From positions 58,564 to 122,563 of the forward strand of contig NZ_JBHEUZ010000016.1 of assembly GCF_041925275.1 (NCBI RefSeq): a stretch of 64,000 bases of DNA, read 5' to 3'. Source of the DNA: Parapedobacter pyrenivorans_A. GTDB lineage: Bacteria; Bacteroidota; Bacteroidia; Sphingobacteriales; Sphingobacteriaceae. Under the pieces are notes generated by a model. It saw nothing but the letters and a program-made list of their open reading frames with translations, was not told the DNA's origin and searched no databases. A program made the translations under genes and the position numbers. Shown here piece by piece: positions 1 to 9,886 of the stretch; the first letter of the stretch is position 1; every line of letters starts with the position of its first letter.

Positions 1-92
1 GATGCTGTTTCATCACAAAAAAAGTAGCATTGTAATCTCCAAATAGCGGCTGTAGATGTTACCCAGCCCGATTATAACACTTAGATAATAGC

Positions 93-3000
93 ATGCGAAT
101 CAATGCAAACGTCAATAAATTGATTAAATCAATGAGCGTTAAACATAGCATAGGCGGTCGATTCAAACCCTTGGTTTTTGCTGGTATGGTGGCTATGGCC
201 AGTTGTGCCTACCAATGCAGTGCGCCCACGGCACCCCCTCTGGCACTGCGGCAGGGCGACCACATCATCCTGGTGGGCAACAACCTCGGATCGCGCATGA
301 TGGACTACGGCTACTTTGAAACCGAGCTGCATCTGCGCTACCCCGACAGCCTGCTGTACATCCGCAATATGTGCGACGGCGGCAACACGCCCGGCTTCCG
401 GCCCCATTCGGGGCGCCCCTCCCCATGGGCTTTCCCTGGCGCCGATACGCTGCAGTCTGACACGACGCTGCTGAACGACCCCGATATGCAGGGCCACTGG
501 GAAATGCCCGATGAGTGGCTGGCCCGGCACAAGGCCGATATCATTATCGCGTTTTTCGGTTACGTTGAATCCTTCCGTGGCGAAGCGGGGGTGCAGCGCT
601 ACCGGGAGGAACTCGACGCATTCATCAAGCATACCCTCCAACAGCATTACAACGGCCACACGCCGCCCCGGCTTGCCATCGTCTCTCCCATCGCCTTCGA
701 AGACCGCTCGGCAGACTACGACCTGCCAAACGGCACGGAGGAAAACAAGCGCCTAGCGATGTATACCGAAGCGATGGCGGAAGTAGCCCATAGCAACGGT
801 GTCCTTTTCGTCAACATGTACGGTCCTTTCAGCAAACTATTCCGCCGCAGCGACAGCCCGCTCACCATCGACGGTGCGCAGCTCAATGATGCGGGATACC
901 GGCAATTCTCTACCCAGCTGGCGGATGCCGTATTCGGCCCAAAGAAACAGGTGGACGACGCCCACCGCGGGCTCGTCAACGATGCGGTGATGGAAAAGAA
1001 CTGGCTCTGGTTCCAAGATTTCAAGCACCCCAATGGCGTGCAGGCCTTCGGGCGCCGGTACGATCCATTCGGCCCAGACAACTATCCTGCCGAATTTACC
1101 AAGATACGTGAGATGACCGCCATCCGTGATGAAGCCATCTGGAAAGCGGCCCAAGGGATACGGATGAACCTAGACAGTGCCGACGCGACCACCACGGTAC
1201 TGCCCAAGGTGGAGACCAACTACCTGACCCGCAACGCCAACGCCCCCCTGCCGAGGTACCTGTACGGAACGGAGGCACTTGCGGAGTTTCACATGGCACC
1301 GGGCTATGAAATAAGCCTGTTCGCCTCGGAGCAGGAATTTCCCGACCTCCAGAAGCCCGTACAGCTCACCTTCGACAACCTGGGCCGCCTATGGGTCGCC
1401 ACCATGCCCTCCTACCCGCACTGGAAACCGGGCGATCCCAAACCTACCGACAAACTGCTCATATTGGAAGATACAGACAACGACGGCAAAGCCGACAAAC
1501 AGACCGTCTTTGCCGATGGCCTGCACCTTCCCATGGGTTTCGAGCTAGCCCCGGAAGGCGTTTATGTATCGCAGGGGACGAATATGGTACTCCTTTCGGA
1601 TACGGACGGCGACGATAAAGCCGATAAGCGGGAGGTCCTGCTAAGCGGCTTCGACGACCACGATACGCACCACGCCCACCACGCCTATACGAGCGATCCC
1701 TCCGGCGCCATCTACATGGGGCAAGGGGTATTCCTGCTGAGCGACATCGAAACGCCCTACGGGCCGGTGCGCGGCACCAACGGTGGCTTCTTCCGTTATA
1801 ACCCCGCACGCCGCAAACTGGAATACACCGCTCAGCTCTCCATCCCCAACCCCTGGGGCATTGCCTTCGATGATTGGGGGCAAAACTTCTACGCCGAAAC
1901 TTCGGGGCCGGATGTGACCTGGATGATGCCGGGATCGCTCAGCCCGGTTTATGGCAAAGCCAATCCGAAGGGCCGCAACCTAATCGAGGATGCCCATCGC
2001 GTGCGGCCCACTTCGGGCCTGGAGTTCGTATCGAGCCGCCACTTCCCCGATGAGGTGCAGGGCGACATGCTTATCAACAACACCATCGGCTTCCTGGGCA
2101 TGAAACAGCATGCAATGGCCGAAGACGGGACGGGCTATAGCAGCCACCACCGCCAGGACCTCATGCGGTCGGACGACCCGAACTTCCGGCCCGTCGATAT
2201 GGAGTTCGCGCCGGATGGCTCCTTGTATGTAGTTGATTGGCACAACGTGCTGATTGGCCACATGCAGCACAACCAACGCGATCCGCTACGCGACCATACC
2301 CATGGCCGCATATACCGGATCACGTACCCATCGCGGCCATTGGTGAAACCAGCCACCATCGCCGGTGCCGACATCGCAGCGCTATTGGATAACCTAACGC
2401 TGCCCGAATACCGTACCCGCTACCGTACCCGGCGCGAACTGCGCGGCCGCGATGCCGGCGAGGTGCTTAAGCAGCTCAGCCATTGGCTGGACAAGCTGGA
2501 CCGGAACGATGCCCGCTATGAGCACCATCTGTTGGAGGGGCTTTGGGTGAGCTGGGGGCTCAACCGCGTTGACCAGCCCCTGCTGCGCAGATTGCTACAT
2601 GCCAACGACCATCGCGTACGCGCGGCGGCCGTGCGGGTGTTGCGCTACACAGGGCATCAAGTAAATGACCAGGCCGCACTGCTGCGGGAAGCTGCTGCCG
2701 ACCCGCACGGGCGGGTGCGCTTGGAAGCCATCGTGGCAGCCTCCTGGCTCGACAAGGACAAAACAACACCGATATTGGAGGAAGCCGCCAAACACCCCAT
2801 AGACAGTTGGATGGCCGGTGCCTACCAGACCGCAGCGGCCCGCATCGGAGCCCCCGCCGCACAGACCGGAACCACGCAGGCCGAAGCCGCCGGCACGGAC
2901 CTGAAAGGGGCCGACCTCGCCCGCTATAAACAGGGCCAGCTGATTTTCCAACGCGAAGGTTTCTGCATCACATGCCACCAGGCGGACGGTAAAGGGCTAC

Positions 3001-3323
3001 CCGCCTCCGGGTTCCCGCCGCTTGCGGGCACCCGATGGGTGCTGGATGATGACGTTCGCCTCATCAAGCTCACGCTGAACGGTCTGCATGGTCCCATTGA
3101 GGTGCTGGGTGAAAAATACCCCGGCCAAGTGCCCATGACACCCTTCGGCGGCCTGCTTGACGACGAAGGGGTGGCCGCCGTGCTCACCTACGTGAAAAAC
3201 TCGTTCGGCAACACGGGTACGCCCATCAGTCCGGAGCAGGTGAAGGCTGTCCGCGCCGCAATCGCCGGTAAGAAAGGATTCTACTCGCCCGACGAACTGC
3301 TTGCGGAACACCCGCTGAAATAG
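93..3323 (+). CDS. Secreted multidomain SGNH-like / PVC-type dehydrogenase / HEAT / cytochrome c protein
   Basis: A 1076-residue exported protein. The N-terminus has a hydrophobic stretch ending in MASC (Cys38), a likely lipobox; Met14 (base 132) is an equally good start. Domains in order: SGNH/GDSL-hydrolase-like fold (about 55-285), a beta-propeller resembling the 'membrane-bound dehydrogenase' domain of Planctomycetes/Verrucomicrobia proteins (about 400-780, with Asp-rich turns such as DTDNDGKADK), HEAT-like helices (about 800-930) and a C-terminal cytochrome c domain with CITCH (Cys958, Cys961, His962). In the SGNH part the usual nucleophile block reads GNNL (62-65) and the DxxH dyad reads DGAQ (Asp260, Gln263), so esterase activity is doubtful. 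Probable role: periplasmic, heme-linked oxidation of a sugar or polyol at the head of the downstream sugar cluster. Domain calls are from family resemblance; substrate is unknown. Confidence 0.8.
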   Translation: MRINANVNKLIKSMSVKHSIGGRFKPLVFAGMVAMASCAYQCSAPTAPPLALRQGDHIILVGNNLGSRMMDYGYFETELHLRYPDSLLYIRNMCDGGNTPGFRPHSGRPSPWAFPGADTLQSDTTLLNDPDMQGHWEMPDEWLARHKADIIIAFFGYVESFRGEAGVQRYREELDAFIKHTLQQHYNGHTPPRLAIVSPIAFEDRSADYDLPNGTEENKRLAMYTEAMAEVAHSNGVLFVNMYGPFSKLFRRSDSPLTIDGAQLNDAGYRQFSTQLADAVFGPKKQVDDAHRGLVNDAVMEKNWLWFQDFKHPNGVQAFGRRYDPFGPDNYPAEFTKIREMTAIRDEAIWKAAQGIRMNLDSADATTTVLPKVETNYLTRNANAPLPRYLYGTEALAEFHMAPGYEISLFASEQEFPDLQKPVQLTFDNLGRLWVATMPSYPHWKPGDPKPTDKLLILEDTDNDGKADKQTVFADGLHLPMGFELAPEGVYVSQGTNMVLLSDTDGDDKADKREVLLSGFDDHDTHHAHHAYTSDPSGAIYMGQGVFLLSDIETPYGPVRGTNGGFFRYNPARRKLEYTAQLSIPNPWGIAFDDWGQNFYAETSGPDVTWMMPGSLSPVYGKANPKGRNLIEDAHRVRPTSGLEFVSSRHFPDEVQGDMLINNTIGFLGMKQHAMAEDGTGYSSHHRQDLMRSDDPNFRPVDMEFAPDGSLYVVDWHNVLIGHMQHNQRDPLRDHTHGRIYRITYPSRPLVKPATIAGADIAALLDNLTLPEYRTRYRTRRELRGRDAGEVLKQLSHWLDKLDRNDARYEHHLLEGLWVSWGLNRVDQPLLRRLLHANDHRVRAAAVRVLRYTGHQVNDQAALLREAAADPHGRVRLEAIVAASWLDKDKTTPILEEAAKHPIDSWMAGAYQTAAARIGAPAAQTGTTQAEAAGTDLKGADLARYKQGQLIFQREGFCITCHQADGKGLPASGFPPLAGTRWVLDDDVRLIKLTLNGLHGPIEVLGEKYPGQVPMTPFGGLLDDEGVAAVLTYVKNSFGNTGTPISPEQVKAVRAAIAGKKGFYSPDELLAEHPLK

Positions 3324-3333
3324 CGGTCTCCTT

Positions 3334-3362
3334 GGCAGCCCATGGACGAGCCGTGGGCTGCC
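3334..3362 (+). terminator. Hairpin just after the first heme protein gene
   Basis: A perfect 9-bp inverted repeat (GGCAGCCCA / TGGGCTGCC, 11-base loop) begins 11 bases after the stop codon. No T-run follows, so it may be a weak or factor-dependent terminator, or an mRNA 3'-end stabiliser. Confidence 0.4.
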
Positions 3363-3654
3363 TGGACCGGTTATTCAGGACAGTACAGGATGAAATTTTA
3401 CGATAAACATAGTAGCATTGTGGACACCAGTTAGCTATTATTTTATGTTGCCCAATACCAAGTACGATACTAAAATGACATTGCCGGCCACGCGAAAGCC
3501 CTTCACGGACATAAAATCCGAAACGAGCCCTTTCCTTCGGAAGAATCGGACTTCCCGCATTCAGGTCGCAAATTATTCGAATTAGTAACAGCTCGCTAGC
3601 CGCTTGCCACCTTCAAGGTATTTGTTACACGTATTCTTCATGCTAAACAGATAT
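3363..3654. other. Intergenic region before the second heme protein
   Basis: About 290 bases with no convincing gene. It contains GTAGCATTGT (from 3412), also present at 24-33 upstream of the first heme protein gene. TAGCATTG differs by one base from the Bacteroidota -7 box TAnnTTTG, so both could be promoters, but no TTG element sits at the expected distance. An in-frame TTG at 3604 and ATG at 3640 are alternative starts for the next gene. Confidence 0.3.
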
Positions 3655-6354
3655 ATGCAAACATTCATTAAAAAGAAAACAGGCCTCGTAACCGCATGTG
3701 CCGCTTTGTTGTGCGCAATGGCGTGCCAAACAGAAAACACCGAAAAAGAACCCGTTGCCAAAAAACCGAAAGTGGAAAAAATAACGGTAGCGAATGATTT
3801 TGTTGTCGAACACCTCTACAGCCCCTCCGAGAATAAAAAAGGATCGTGGGTGGCCATGACATTCGACGACAAAGGGCGGATGATCGTGTCTGACCAATAT
3901 GGTGCCTTATATCGCTTGGAAATGCCCGAAATCGGTTCCGACACACTTACCAGCGCGCCCCAGCAACTTGTTTTTCCCGAAGACCAATGGGAAAACGACA
4001 GTACCCAAACCAAAATGGGAATGGGATACGCCCAAGGACTTCTTTGGGCATTCAATAGCCTGTATGTGGTGGTAAACCATAACGGCGGCTCCAACTTGGA
4101 GAAAAGCAGTGGCCTATACCGACTGAGGGATACGGATAACGACGATCAGTTTGACGAAATAACCCAATTGAAGACATTCGACGGCCACAGCGGTGAACAT
4201 GGTCCACACAGCATCGTCCTTGCGCCGGACGGGCAGTCGCTCTATCTCGTGTTGGGCAACCATGTGAATGTACCCCAAATGGACAGCTACTTGCTCCCTT
4301 CCAATTGGAACGAAGACAACCTTTTGCAACGGATAACAGACCCGCGCGGGCACGCCACGGACCGGATGGCTCCGGGTGGCTTTATCGTCAAGACAGATTC
4401 CCTCGGGAAAAACTGGCAGTTCGTGGCCGGCGGGTTCCGCAACACCTTCGATATCACGTTTAACAACGATGGAGAGCTCTTCGCCTATGACTCGGATATG
4501 GAATGGGATTTCGGCATGCCCTGGTACCGCCCCACACGTCTATTACACGTTACCAAAGGAGCCGAATTTGGCTGGCGCACGGGAAATTCAAAATGGGCAA
4601 CTTACTACCCCGACAACCTCCCTTCCTTGCTCAACATTGGCCAGGGATCGCCAACCAACCTGATGGATGGTGGGAAAGCCAAATTCCCGGACAACTACCG
4701 CAACAGCCTGTTTGCATTTGACTGGAGCTTCGGCATCATCTACTCCGTACATCTAAAGCAGCAAGGTGCCTCATATACCGTATCGGCCGAAGAATTCCTC
4801 TCCGGTGTACCCTTACCGCTTACCGATGGCGAAATCGGACCGGATGGTGCACTCTACTTCCTTACCGGTGGACGGCGGCTCGATTCAGACCTCTATCGCG
4901 TATCTTACAAAAACCGCGATAAGGTTCGTGCGGAACCGACGAAAGAAAATGAGATCACCGACGAGATGGCCATCCGAAGAAAGATTGAAAACCACCTCGA
5001 CCATGCCCCGGACTCGAACATCGTAAACGAGGTATGGCCGTACCTAAACCACAACGATCGCCATGTTCGCTATGCCGCCACCGCTGTGCTGATGCAGCAG
5101 CCCGTTACCGTATGGGGTAAGAAAGCTTTCCGCGAAAAGAACATCCGAACAGTGACCCATGCCATGTTGGCCATGGCCAAGACAGACGACTCCATACTCC
5201 AGCCAATCATATTCCGCAAATTGATGACCATCAATTTCGGCCGGATATCGAAAGAGAACAAAATTGCCCTGCTACGTGCCGTGGAGGTGGCACTATACCG
5301 GATGGGGAATGTAGAACCTGCCATCACCAATCGATTAGCAGCTTATTTCTCTGACCATTACCCGGCCAATGACAACGCACTCAATCGGGAACTCAGCAAG
5401 ATACTCATCCATATCGAAGCGCCCTATGCCGCCGAACGGACAGTCGCCCTCCTCGAAAATAGCGAAGATGATTCGACGACCACCCAATCAACGTTGACGA
5501 GTTCCGCAGACTTGATTTTACGGAACCCCGATTATGGGATGACGATTGCCAATACGTTGGCCAAAACCCCACCGGCCCAGCAAATCTATTTTGCCACGGC
5601 ATTGAGTAAAGCCTCCGCGGGATGGACGCCGGAATTATACGAGCGTTACTTCAGCTGGTTCCATGATGCCTTTGGCTATAATGGGGGCAACAGCTATGTG
5701 GGTTTTGTAGATGCTGCACGGAAAAGAGCACTGGAAAAAGTGCCAGACGACCAACGCGAACACTACAACGTCATTTCCGGCGATTCGCTATTGACCGAAT
5801 CGGGTAAAGACCTATTCGTCGATATCGTCCCGCCGAAGGGCCCCGGCAGAAATTGGAAAATCGAGGATGCCTTGAAAACCATCGAAGAGGACGAAACAAA
5901 CGGAACCCGTAGCTTTGAAAACGGAAAATCGCTGTTTGCAGCCGTAAGGTGTGCTTCCTGCCATACCGTACAGGGCGAAGGGGGTGCCATAGGTCCCGAC
6001 CTTACCCAATTGGGTACCCGATTTTCAGTACGGGACATGCTGACGGCTATCATCAAACCCGGTGATGTGATTTCCGACCAGTATGGCAGCAAGGTGTTCG
6101 TACTCAAGGACGGTACGTCCATAATGGGCAGATTAATCAGCGAGGATGACCGTAACTATTCGGTATCGCAAAACCCCTATGCACCGCAAGAGCTGAGGGA
6201 AATACCGAAGAAAGAAGTAACAGAAGTCAAGGAATCCACGATTTCGATCATGCCCCCGGGCACATTAAATGTGTTGAACCCCGAGGAGCTCAAAGACCTC
6301 ATGGCCTATTTGATGGCTGGTGGCAACGAAGATAATCCGGTTTACAAAAAATGA
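3655..6354 (+). CDS. Cytochrome c-type beta-propeller lipoprotein (PVC heme-binding family)
   Basis: About 899 residues from ATG 3655, chosen because MQTF..KKK leads directly into a lipoprotein signal ending AMAC (Cys24); ATG 3640 is also possible. After a Lys/Glu-rich linker comes a PQQ/glucose-dehydrogenase-like propeller (about 45-450), then HEAT-like helices (about 460-700), then a heme domain with CASCH (Cys766, Cys769, His770) followed by GPDLTQLG and a beta-rich tail typical of the Pirellula/Verrucomicrobia heme-binding domain. It probably passes electrons from sugar oxidation to a periplasmic acceptor while anchored to a membrane by lipid. It shares architecture with the preceding heme protein but lacks the SGNH part. 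The stop overlaps the next start (ATGA), so it is translationally coupled to the DUF4432 gene. Confidence 0.8.
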   Translation: MQTFIKKKTGLVTACAALLCAMACQTENTEKEPVAKKPKVEKITVANDFVVEHLYSPSENKKGSWVAMTFDDKGRMIVSDQYGALYRLEMPEIGSDTLTSAPQQLVFPEDQWENDSTQTKMGMGYAQGLLWAFNSLYVVVNHNGGSNLEKSSGLYRLRDTDNDDQFDEITQLKTFDGHSGEHGPHSIVLAPDGQSLYLVLGNHVNVPQMDSYLLPSNWNEDNLLQRITDPRGHATDRMAPGGFIVKTDSLGKNWQFVAGGFRNTFDITFNNDGELFAYDSDMEWDFGMPWYRPTRLLHVTKGAEFGWRTGNSKWATYYPDNLPSLLNIGQGSPTNLMDGGKAKFPDNYRNSLFAFDWSFGIIYSVHLKQQGASYTVSAEEFLSGVPLPLTDGEIGPDGALYFLTGGRRLDSDLYRVSYKNRDKVRAEPTKENEITDEMAIRRKIENHLDHAPDSNIVNEVWPYLNHNDRHVRYAATAVLMQQPVTVWGKKAFREKNIRTVTHAMLAMAKTDDSILQPIIFRKLMTINFGRISKENKIALLRAVEVALYRMGNVEPAITNRLAAYFSDHYPANDNALNRELSKILIHIEAPYAAERTVALLENSEDDSTTTQSTLTSSADLILRNPDYGMTIANTLAKTPPAQQIYFATALSKASAGWTPELYERYFSWFHDAFGYNGGNSYVGFVDAARKRALEKVPDDQREHYNVISGDSLLTESGKDLFVDIVPPKGPGRNWKIEDALKTIEEDETNGTRSFENGKSLFAAVRCASCHTVQGEGGAIGPDLTQLGTRFSVRDMLTAIIKPGDVISDQYGSKVFVLKDGTSIMGRLISEDDRNYSVSQNPYAPQELREIPKKEVTEVKESTISIMPPGTLNVLNPEELKDLMAYLMAGGNEDNPVYKK

Positions 6355-7442
6355 TAATGGGTGGCGGCGTAACAGATTGGACAGAAAAAATATCGAATCC
6401 GATACAGGTGGGTGGCATCGAAACCGCGGTACTTGATAACGGAACGGGAAGAGGGACGCGGGTTGCCTGGATAAATACCGGTGCAGGGCTCCGGTACAAA
6501 GTGGTGATAGACCGTGGAATGGACATAGCCGATGCCCATTTCAACGCCCATGGCCTGGCTTGGATAAGCCATGTTGGCATAACGGCTCCCACACTCCGCC
6601 CCTATCGCGGCATCGAGTGGCTCCATGCATTCGGTGGCGGCTTACTGACCACCTGCGGCCTCGACCACGTGGGTGGACCGGAGGCTGATTCGTACGGGGA
6701 GCGGGGGCTCCACAGTCAGTACAGTGGCATTCCGGCAACGGTCGAGTCCATCATCCAACCCGACCCCGCTGCAGGCCGGCTCGACATGCAGATTACCGGA
6801 GTGGTGAAGCAATCCCAACCCCTTGGTACACAACTCACCCTGCGGCGCACCATTTCAGGCAAGTTGGGCGAAGCCGTCCTCCGCATAGACGACGTGGTTA
6901 CCAACGAAGGGAATACACCGGCACCGCATATGTTGCTCTACCATATGAACCTCGGGTGGCCGTTAGTAGACGAAGGCGTCGATATCGGTTGGCAAGGCCC
7001 TTGGACATCGCGCGAAGGAAATGAAAAGGCGAAGATTTTTAAGGAAGGATTGCCATTTAAAAAGGGTAAAAAACCATTGGAAGATCATATCGGCGGTGGT
7101 GAGGAGGCCGCGTTCGTTGACATAGCAAAAGATGCCGACGGCCTATGCCACTGCGGGGTACACAACCCCCGATTGGGAATCGCGTTGGATATCGCCTTCG
7201 AAAAAAAACAACTACCTTGGATGACCAATTGGCAGCACTGGGGGCCCGGAGAGTATGTGCTGGGATTGGAACCGGGCACCCACCCACCCATTGGACAGGC
7301 ACAAGCGCGGCGCGACGGGAGCTTGATCATGCTTCAACCTAACGAACGGAGACATTATGGGATAACCGTTAGGGTACTCAATAACTCGGATCATATCGCT
7401 ACGTTTCTAAAAAAAACCGGTATGGCAGCAAACAGCAAATAG
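6351..7442 (+). CDS. DUF4432 family, aldose-1-epimerase-like protein
   Basis: 363 residues, cytosolic (no signal peptide). The sequence has the beta-sandwich pattern of galactose-mutarotase-like DUF4432 proteins, including VIDRGMDIADA near residue 45, the FGGGLLTTCGLDHVGGP block near 95, and LGLEPGTHPP near residue 304. Members are annotated as aldose 1-epimerase family, but few are characterised. It starts within the stop of the upstream cytochrome gene (ATGA overlap) and is followed 30 bases later by a cupin isomerase, placing it in the sugar-processing operon. Its last codons and stop lie in a 7-bp tandem repeat, so the exact C-terminus could vary among strains. Family assignment is firm; the substrate is not known. 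Confidence 0.8.
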   Translation: MIMGGGVTDWTEKISNPIQVGGIETAVLDNGTGRGTRVAWINTGAGLRYKVVIDRGMDIADAHFNAHGLAWISHVGITAPTLRPYRGIEWLHAFGGGLLTTCGLDHVGGPEADSYGERGLHSQYSGIPATVESIIQPDPAAGRLDMQITGVVKQSQPLGTQLTLRRTISGKLGEAVLRIDDVVTNEGNTPAPHMLLYHMNLGWPLVDEGVDIGWQGPWTSREGNEKAKIFKEGLPFKKGKKPLEDHIGGGEEAAFVDIAKDADGLCHCGVHNPRLGIALDIAFEKKQLPWMTNWQHWGPGEYVLGLEPGTHPPIGQAQARRDGSLIMLQPNERRHYGITVRVLNNSDHIATFLKKTGMAANSK

Positions 7443-7461
7443 CAAATAGCAAATAGCAAAA
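7427..7461. repeat. Heptamer tandem repeat AGCAAAT, five units
   Basis: Five consecutive 7-base units (AGCAAAC, three AGCAAAT, AGCAAAA) span the last codons and the TAG stop of the DUF4432 gene and reach to 11 bases before the next start codon. A change of copy number would alter the end of the upstream protein and/or the spacing to the next gene. Confidence 0.9.
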
Positions 7462-7472
7462 AACAACAAATT

Positions 7473-8690
7473 ATGAATACGAAACAGTTAATTCGAGATG
7501 CATTTGATTCCGGTTCGGGCATATTACGGCTGGCCCCCACGTGGGTACCACGCTCCTTTTGCGTGCCAGGGCGGCGCATCAAACTTCATCCCGATGATTA
7601 TTATGTACTCGGCGGGGTCCGCGGCGGCATAGACGAACGCTGGCTATCGTCCACCACCCCGGCAGAAAACGGACCACTTACCGGCGAACACGAAGGGTTG
7701 AGCCAAGTGGTTTACGAAAACGATGGAAAAACGGCGCAGTTCCTGCTCCGTGATGCCGTAGACGAGCTAAAGGGCGAGTTGATTGGATCGCGGATATGGG
7801 ACGAACACGGCAGCTGGCCCATGTATTCCAAATTTTTTGACAACATGGGTCCCCTGCCCCACCATGTGCACCATAACGATGAGAAAGCAGCGCTTGTGGG
7901 TCAAAAAGGGAAACCCGAAGCCTACTATTTTCCGCCGCAACTGAATAACCACGGGGGCGACTACCCTTATACGTTCATCGGTTTGGCCCCCGGTACCACC
8001 AAGGAGCAGATACGCGAATGCCTGGAGAACTTTACCAAAGGCGACAACAAGATTACCAATTACTCGCAGGCTTACCGCTTGGAGCCCGGTACGGGGTGGG
8101 ATGTTCCTCCTGGCCTGCTGCATGCACCCGGCAGCCTGTGCACCTATGAGCCTCAGAAAGCATCAGACGTATTCGCCATGTACCAGTCGCTGGTCAACGA
8201 AGCCATCATCCCCGAGGAACTCCTGTGGAAATGTACGCCCGAAGACCGGCTGGGCGACTTTGATGAATTGATTGATGTGCTCGATTGGGACCTCAACCTC
8301 GACCCCAATACGATGCAAAACCGATTTATGCCCCCCCTGTCTGTACGCAGTGAGGCAGAAATGAATGCTGCCGGCTACTCGGAAAAATGGATATGCTACA
8401 AATCGGATGCATTCAGTGCCAAAGAACTGACCGTATTCCCGGGTGCCACGGTAACCATCCACGATGCGGCTGCCTACGGCATGATCATGATGCAGGGACA
8501 CGGTAAAATGGGCGTGTGGGATATCGAGACGCCCGCGCTGATCCGCTACGGACAGCTCACCTATGACGAGTACTTCGTGAGCGAACCGGCAGCACAAGCT
8601 GGAGTCAAGATTACAAACTTGTCGAAAACCGACCCCATCGTGATGCTGAAACATTTCGGACCGGGGAATCCCGACTTAGTGATATCGTAA
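7473..8690 (+). CDS. Cupin-fold phosphomannose-isomerase-like protein
   Basis: 405 residues with no signal peptide. The histidine cluster PHHVHHND near residue 129, followed by GKPEAYYF, fits a metal-binding cupin of the class I mannose-6-phosphate isomerase type, and WDVPPGLLHAPGS near 208 supplies a further conserved His. A second cupin-like half (about 285-400) is present. Known relatives isomerise sugar phosphates or free ketoses; the natural substrate here is unknown, but position between an epimerase-like and TIM-barrel isomerase genes supports work on a sugar intermediate in the cytosol. A 150-base gap separates it from the next gene, with a 6-bp inverted repeat ATGCAA/TTGCAT at 8720-8741. 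Confidence 0.7.
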   Translation: MNTKQLIRDAFDSGSGILRLAPTWVPRSFCVPGRRIKLHPDDYYVLGGVRGGIDERWLSSTTPAENGPLTGEHEGLSQVVYENDGKTAQFLLRDAVDELKGELIGSRIWDEHGSWPMYSKFFDNMGPLPHHVHHNDEKAALVGQKGKPEAYYFPPQLNNHGGDYPYTFIGLAPGTTKEQIRECLENFTKGDNKITNYSQAYRLEPGTGWDVPPGLLHAPGSLCTYEPQKASDVFAMYQSLVNEAIIPEELLWKCTPEDRLGDFDELIDVLDWDLNLDPNTMQNRFMPPLSVRSEAEMNAAGYSEKWICYKSDAFSAKELTVFPGATVTIHDAAAYGMIMMQGHGKMGVWDIETPALIRYGQLTYDEYFVSEPAAQAGVKITNLSKTDPIVMLKHFGPGNPDLVIS

Positions 8691-8840
8691 CAAGGTGGCA
8701 ACAGACAACTTCCCTTTATATGCAACGTGATTATATTGCATCTAAAAGCAAACTTAACGTAGCGGTTTCATTGATGCCAAAAAAGCAAACAAGCTATCAA
8801 TAATTTATCTAAGTTTACCTTTCAATAATAAATAGAAGAT

Positions 8841-9869
8841 ATGGACGCAACGAACAGCTTTCCGAAATTACACAACGCCACTTGGCCGGGCATCGTGGGC
8901 AAGGGGCCCGACTCAGAACCTGTTATCCCCTTCGATGATTTGCTCGCCTACACCGCAGCAGCGGAAGTGGAGGGCATTAAATTCGACGGAGTCGATATCG
9001 GGTTACTGGAGCCGCACGTAGACATCAATGGCGGTGCTGATGAAGTGAAGCGCCTGGCCGATAAAGTAGGTGGCTACGGGCTGAACATCGGTTCGCTCGT
9101 AGCCCCGATTTGGGCCGGCTCGGCCATGGGTAGCGAAGAAAGCCGGAAAACATTTGTTGAAATGGTACGGAAAGCCTGCCAATTCGGCCAGCGGCTGCGC
9201 GACCAGGGCATCCGCCCGTACGGCGTTGTACGCATCGACTCCTCATGCTCGCCCGCGGCGTGGGCGGAAGACCCTGCTGGCAACACCCAGATTATTGCAG
9301 AAACCTTTAGGGCCGCATGTGATGTGGCAGCGGACTACGGCGAACAACTCGCTGCAGAGGGCGAAATATGCTGGGGCGGTATGCAGAGCTGGCGTGCCAT
9401 GCTCGATACCCTCGAAGCCGTAGACCGGCCGAACATCGGCTTCCAGGCCGACATGTCGCACACGTTCCTCTACCTGCTAGGGTATAACAAACCGGAAGAC
9501 CGCATCCTTCCTGCGGATTTTGAATGGAGCGACCGCGACACACTTACCGAAGGACTGAAAACGCTGACCCGCGCACTGCGCCCGTGGACCATCGACTTCC
9601 ACGTAGCACAGAACGACGGTACGGTATTCGGATCGGGCTCGCACGACAAAACCGGACGCCATTGCCTACCCAATGATCCAAACGGGAAACTACACATCGC
9701 TACAGATGCCGGCCATTGGCTAAGGGACGAGCATGGGCAACTAACCAAAAAGTTCAATCATATCTGCTGGGATGGTTGCATGTTTCCGAATGCCATATTA
9801 AACAAGCAAGAAACGTGGAACGATATACTGGCCGCATTGGTAAGTGTGCGCAATGCCCACGGATGGTAA
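8841..9869 (+). CDS. TIM-barrel sugar phosphate isomerase/epimerase family protein
   Basis: 342 residues of the xylose-isomerase-like TIM-barrel superfamily. Visible features are FDGVDIGLLEPHVDI near 53, EGEICWGGMQSW near 172 (a probable metal-site Glu), GFQADMSHTFLYLLGY near 200 (Asp/His) and a late TIDFHVAQNDG near 250. No signal peptide, so cytosolic. It lies 17 bases before the ThuA gene, probably in one transcript. TAAGTTTA about 25 bases before the ATG (8809-8816) is one base away from the local -7 promoter consensus. Members act on ketoses, inososes or keto-sugars; which one applies cannot be told from sequence alone. Confidence 0.75.
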   Translation: MDATNSFPKLHNATWPGIVGKGPDSEPVIPFDDLLAYTAAAEVEGIKFDGVDIGLLEPHVDINGGADEVKRLADKVGGYGLNIGSLVAPIWAGSAMGSEESRKTFVEMVRKACQFGQRLRDQGIRPYGVVRIDSSCSPAAWAEDPAGNTQIIAETFRAACDVAADYGEQLAAEGEICWGGMQSWRAMLDTLEAVDRPNIGFQADMSHTFLYLLGYNKPEDRILPADFEWSDRDTLTEGLKTLTRALRPWTIDFHVAQNDGTVFGSGSHDKTGRHCLPNDPNGKLHIATDAGHWLRDEHGQLTKKFNHICWDGCMFPNAILNKQETWNDILAALVSVRNAHGW

Positions 9870-9886
9870 AAAAATAATGTAAAGCA

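Noticed and set aside
7391..7582. Minus-strand reading frame rich in Phe/Leu/Ile/Cys that looks like a short membrane protein
   Set aside because: It is produced by the AGCAAAT repeat read in reverse and overlaps two real genes.
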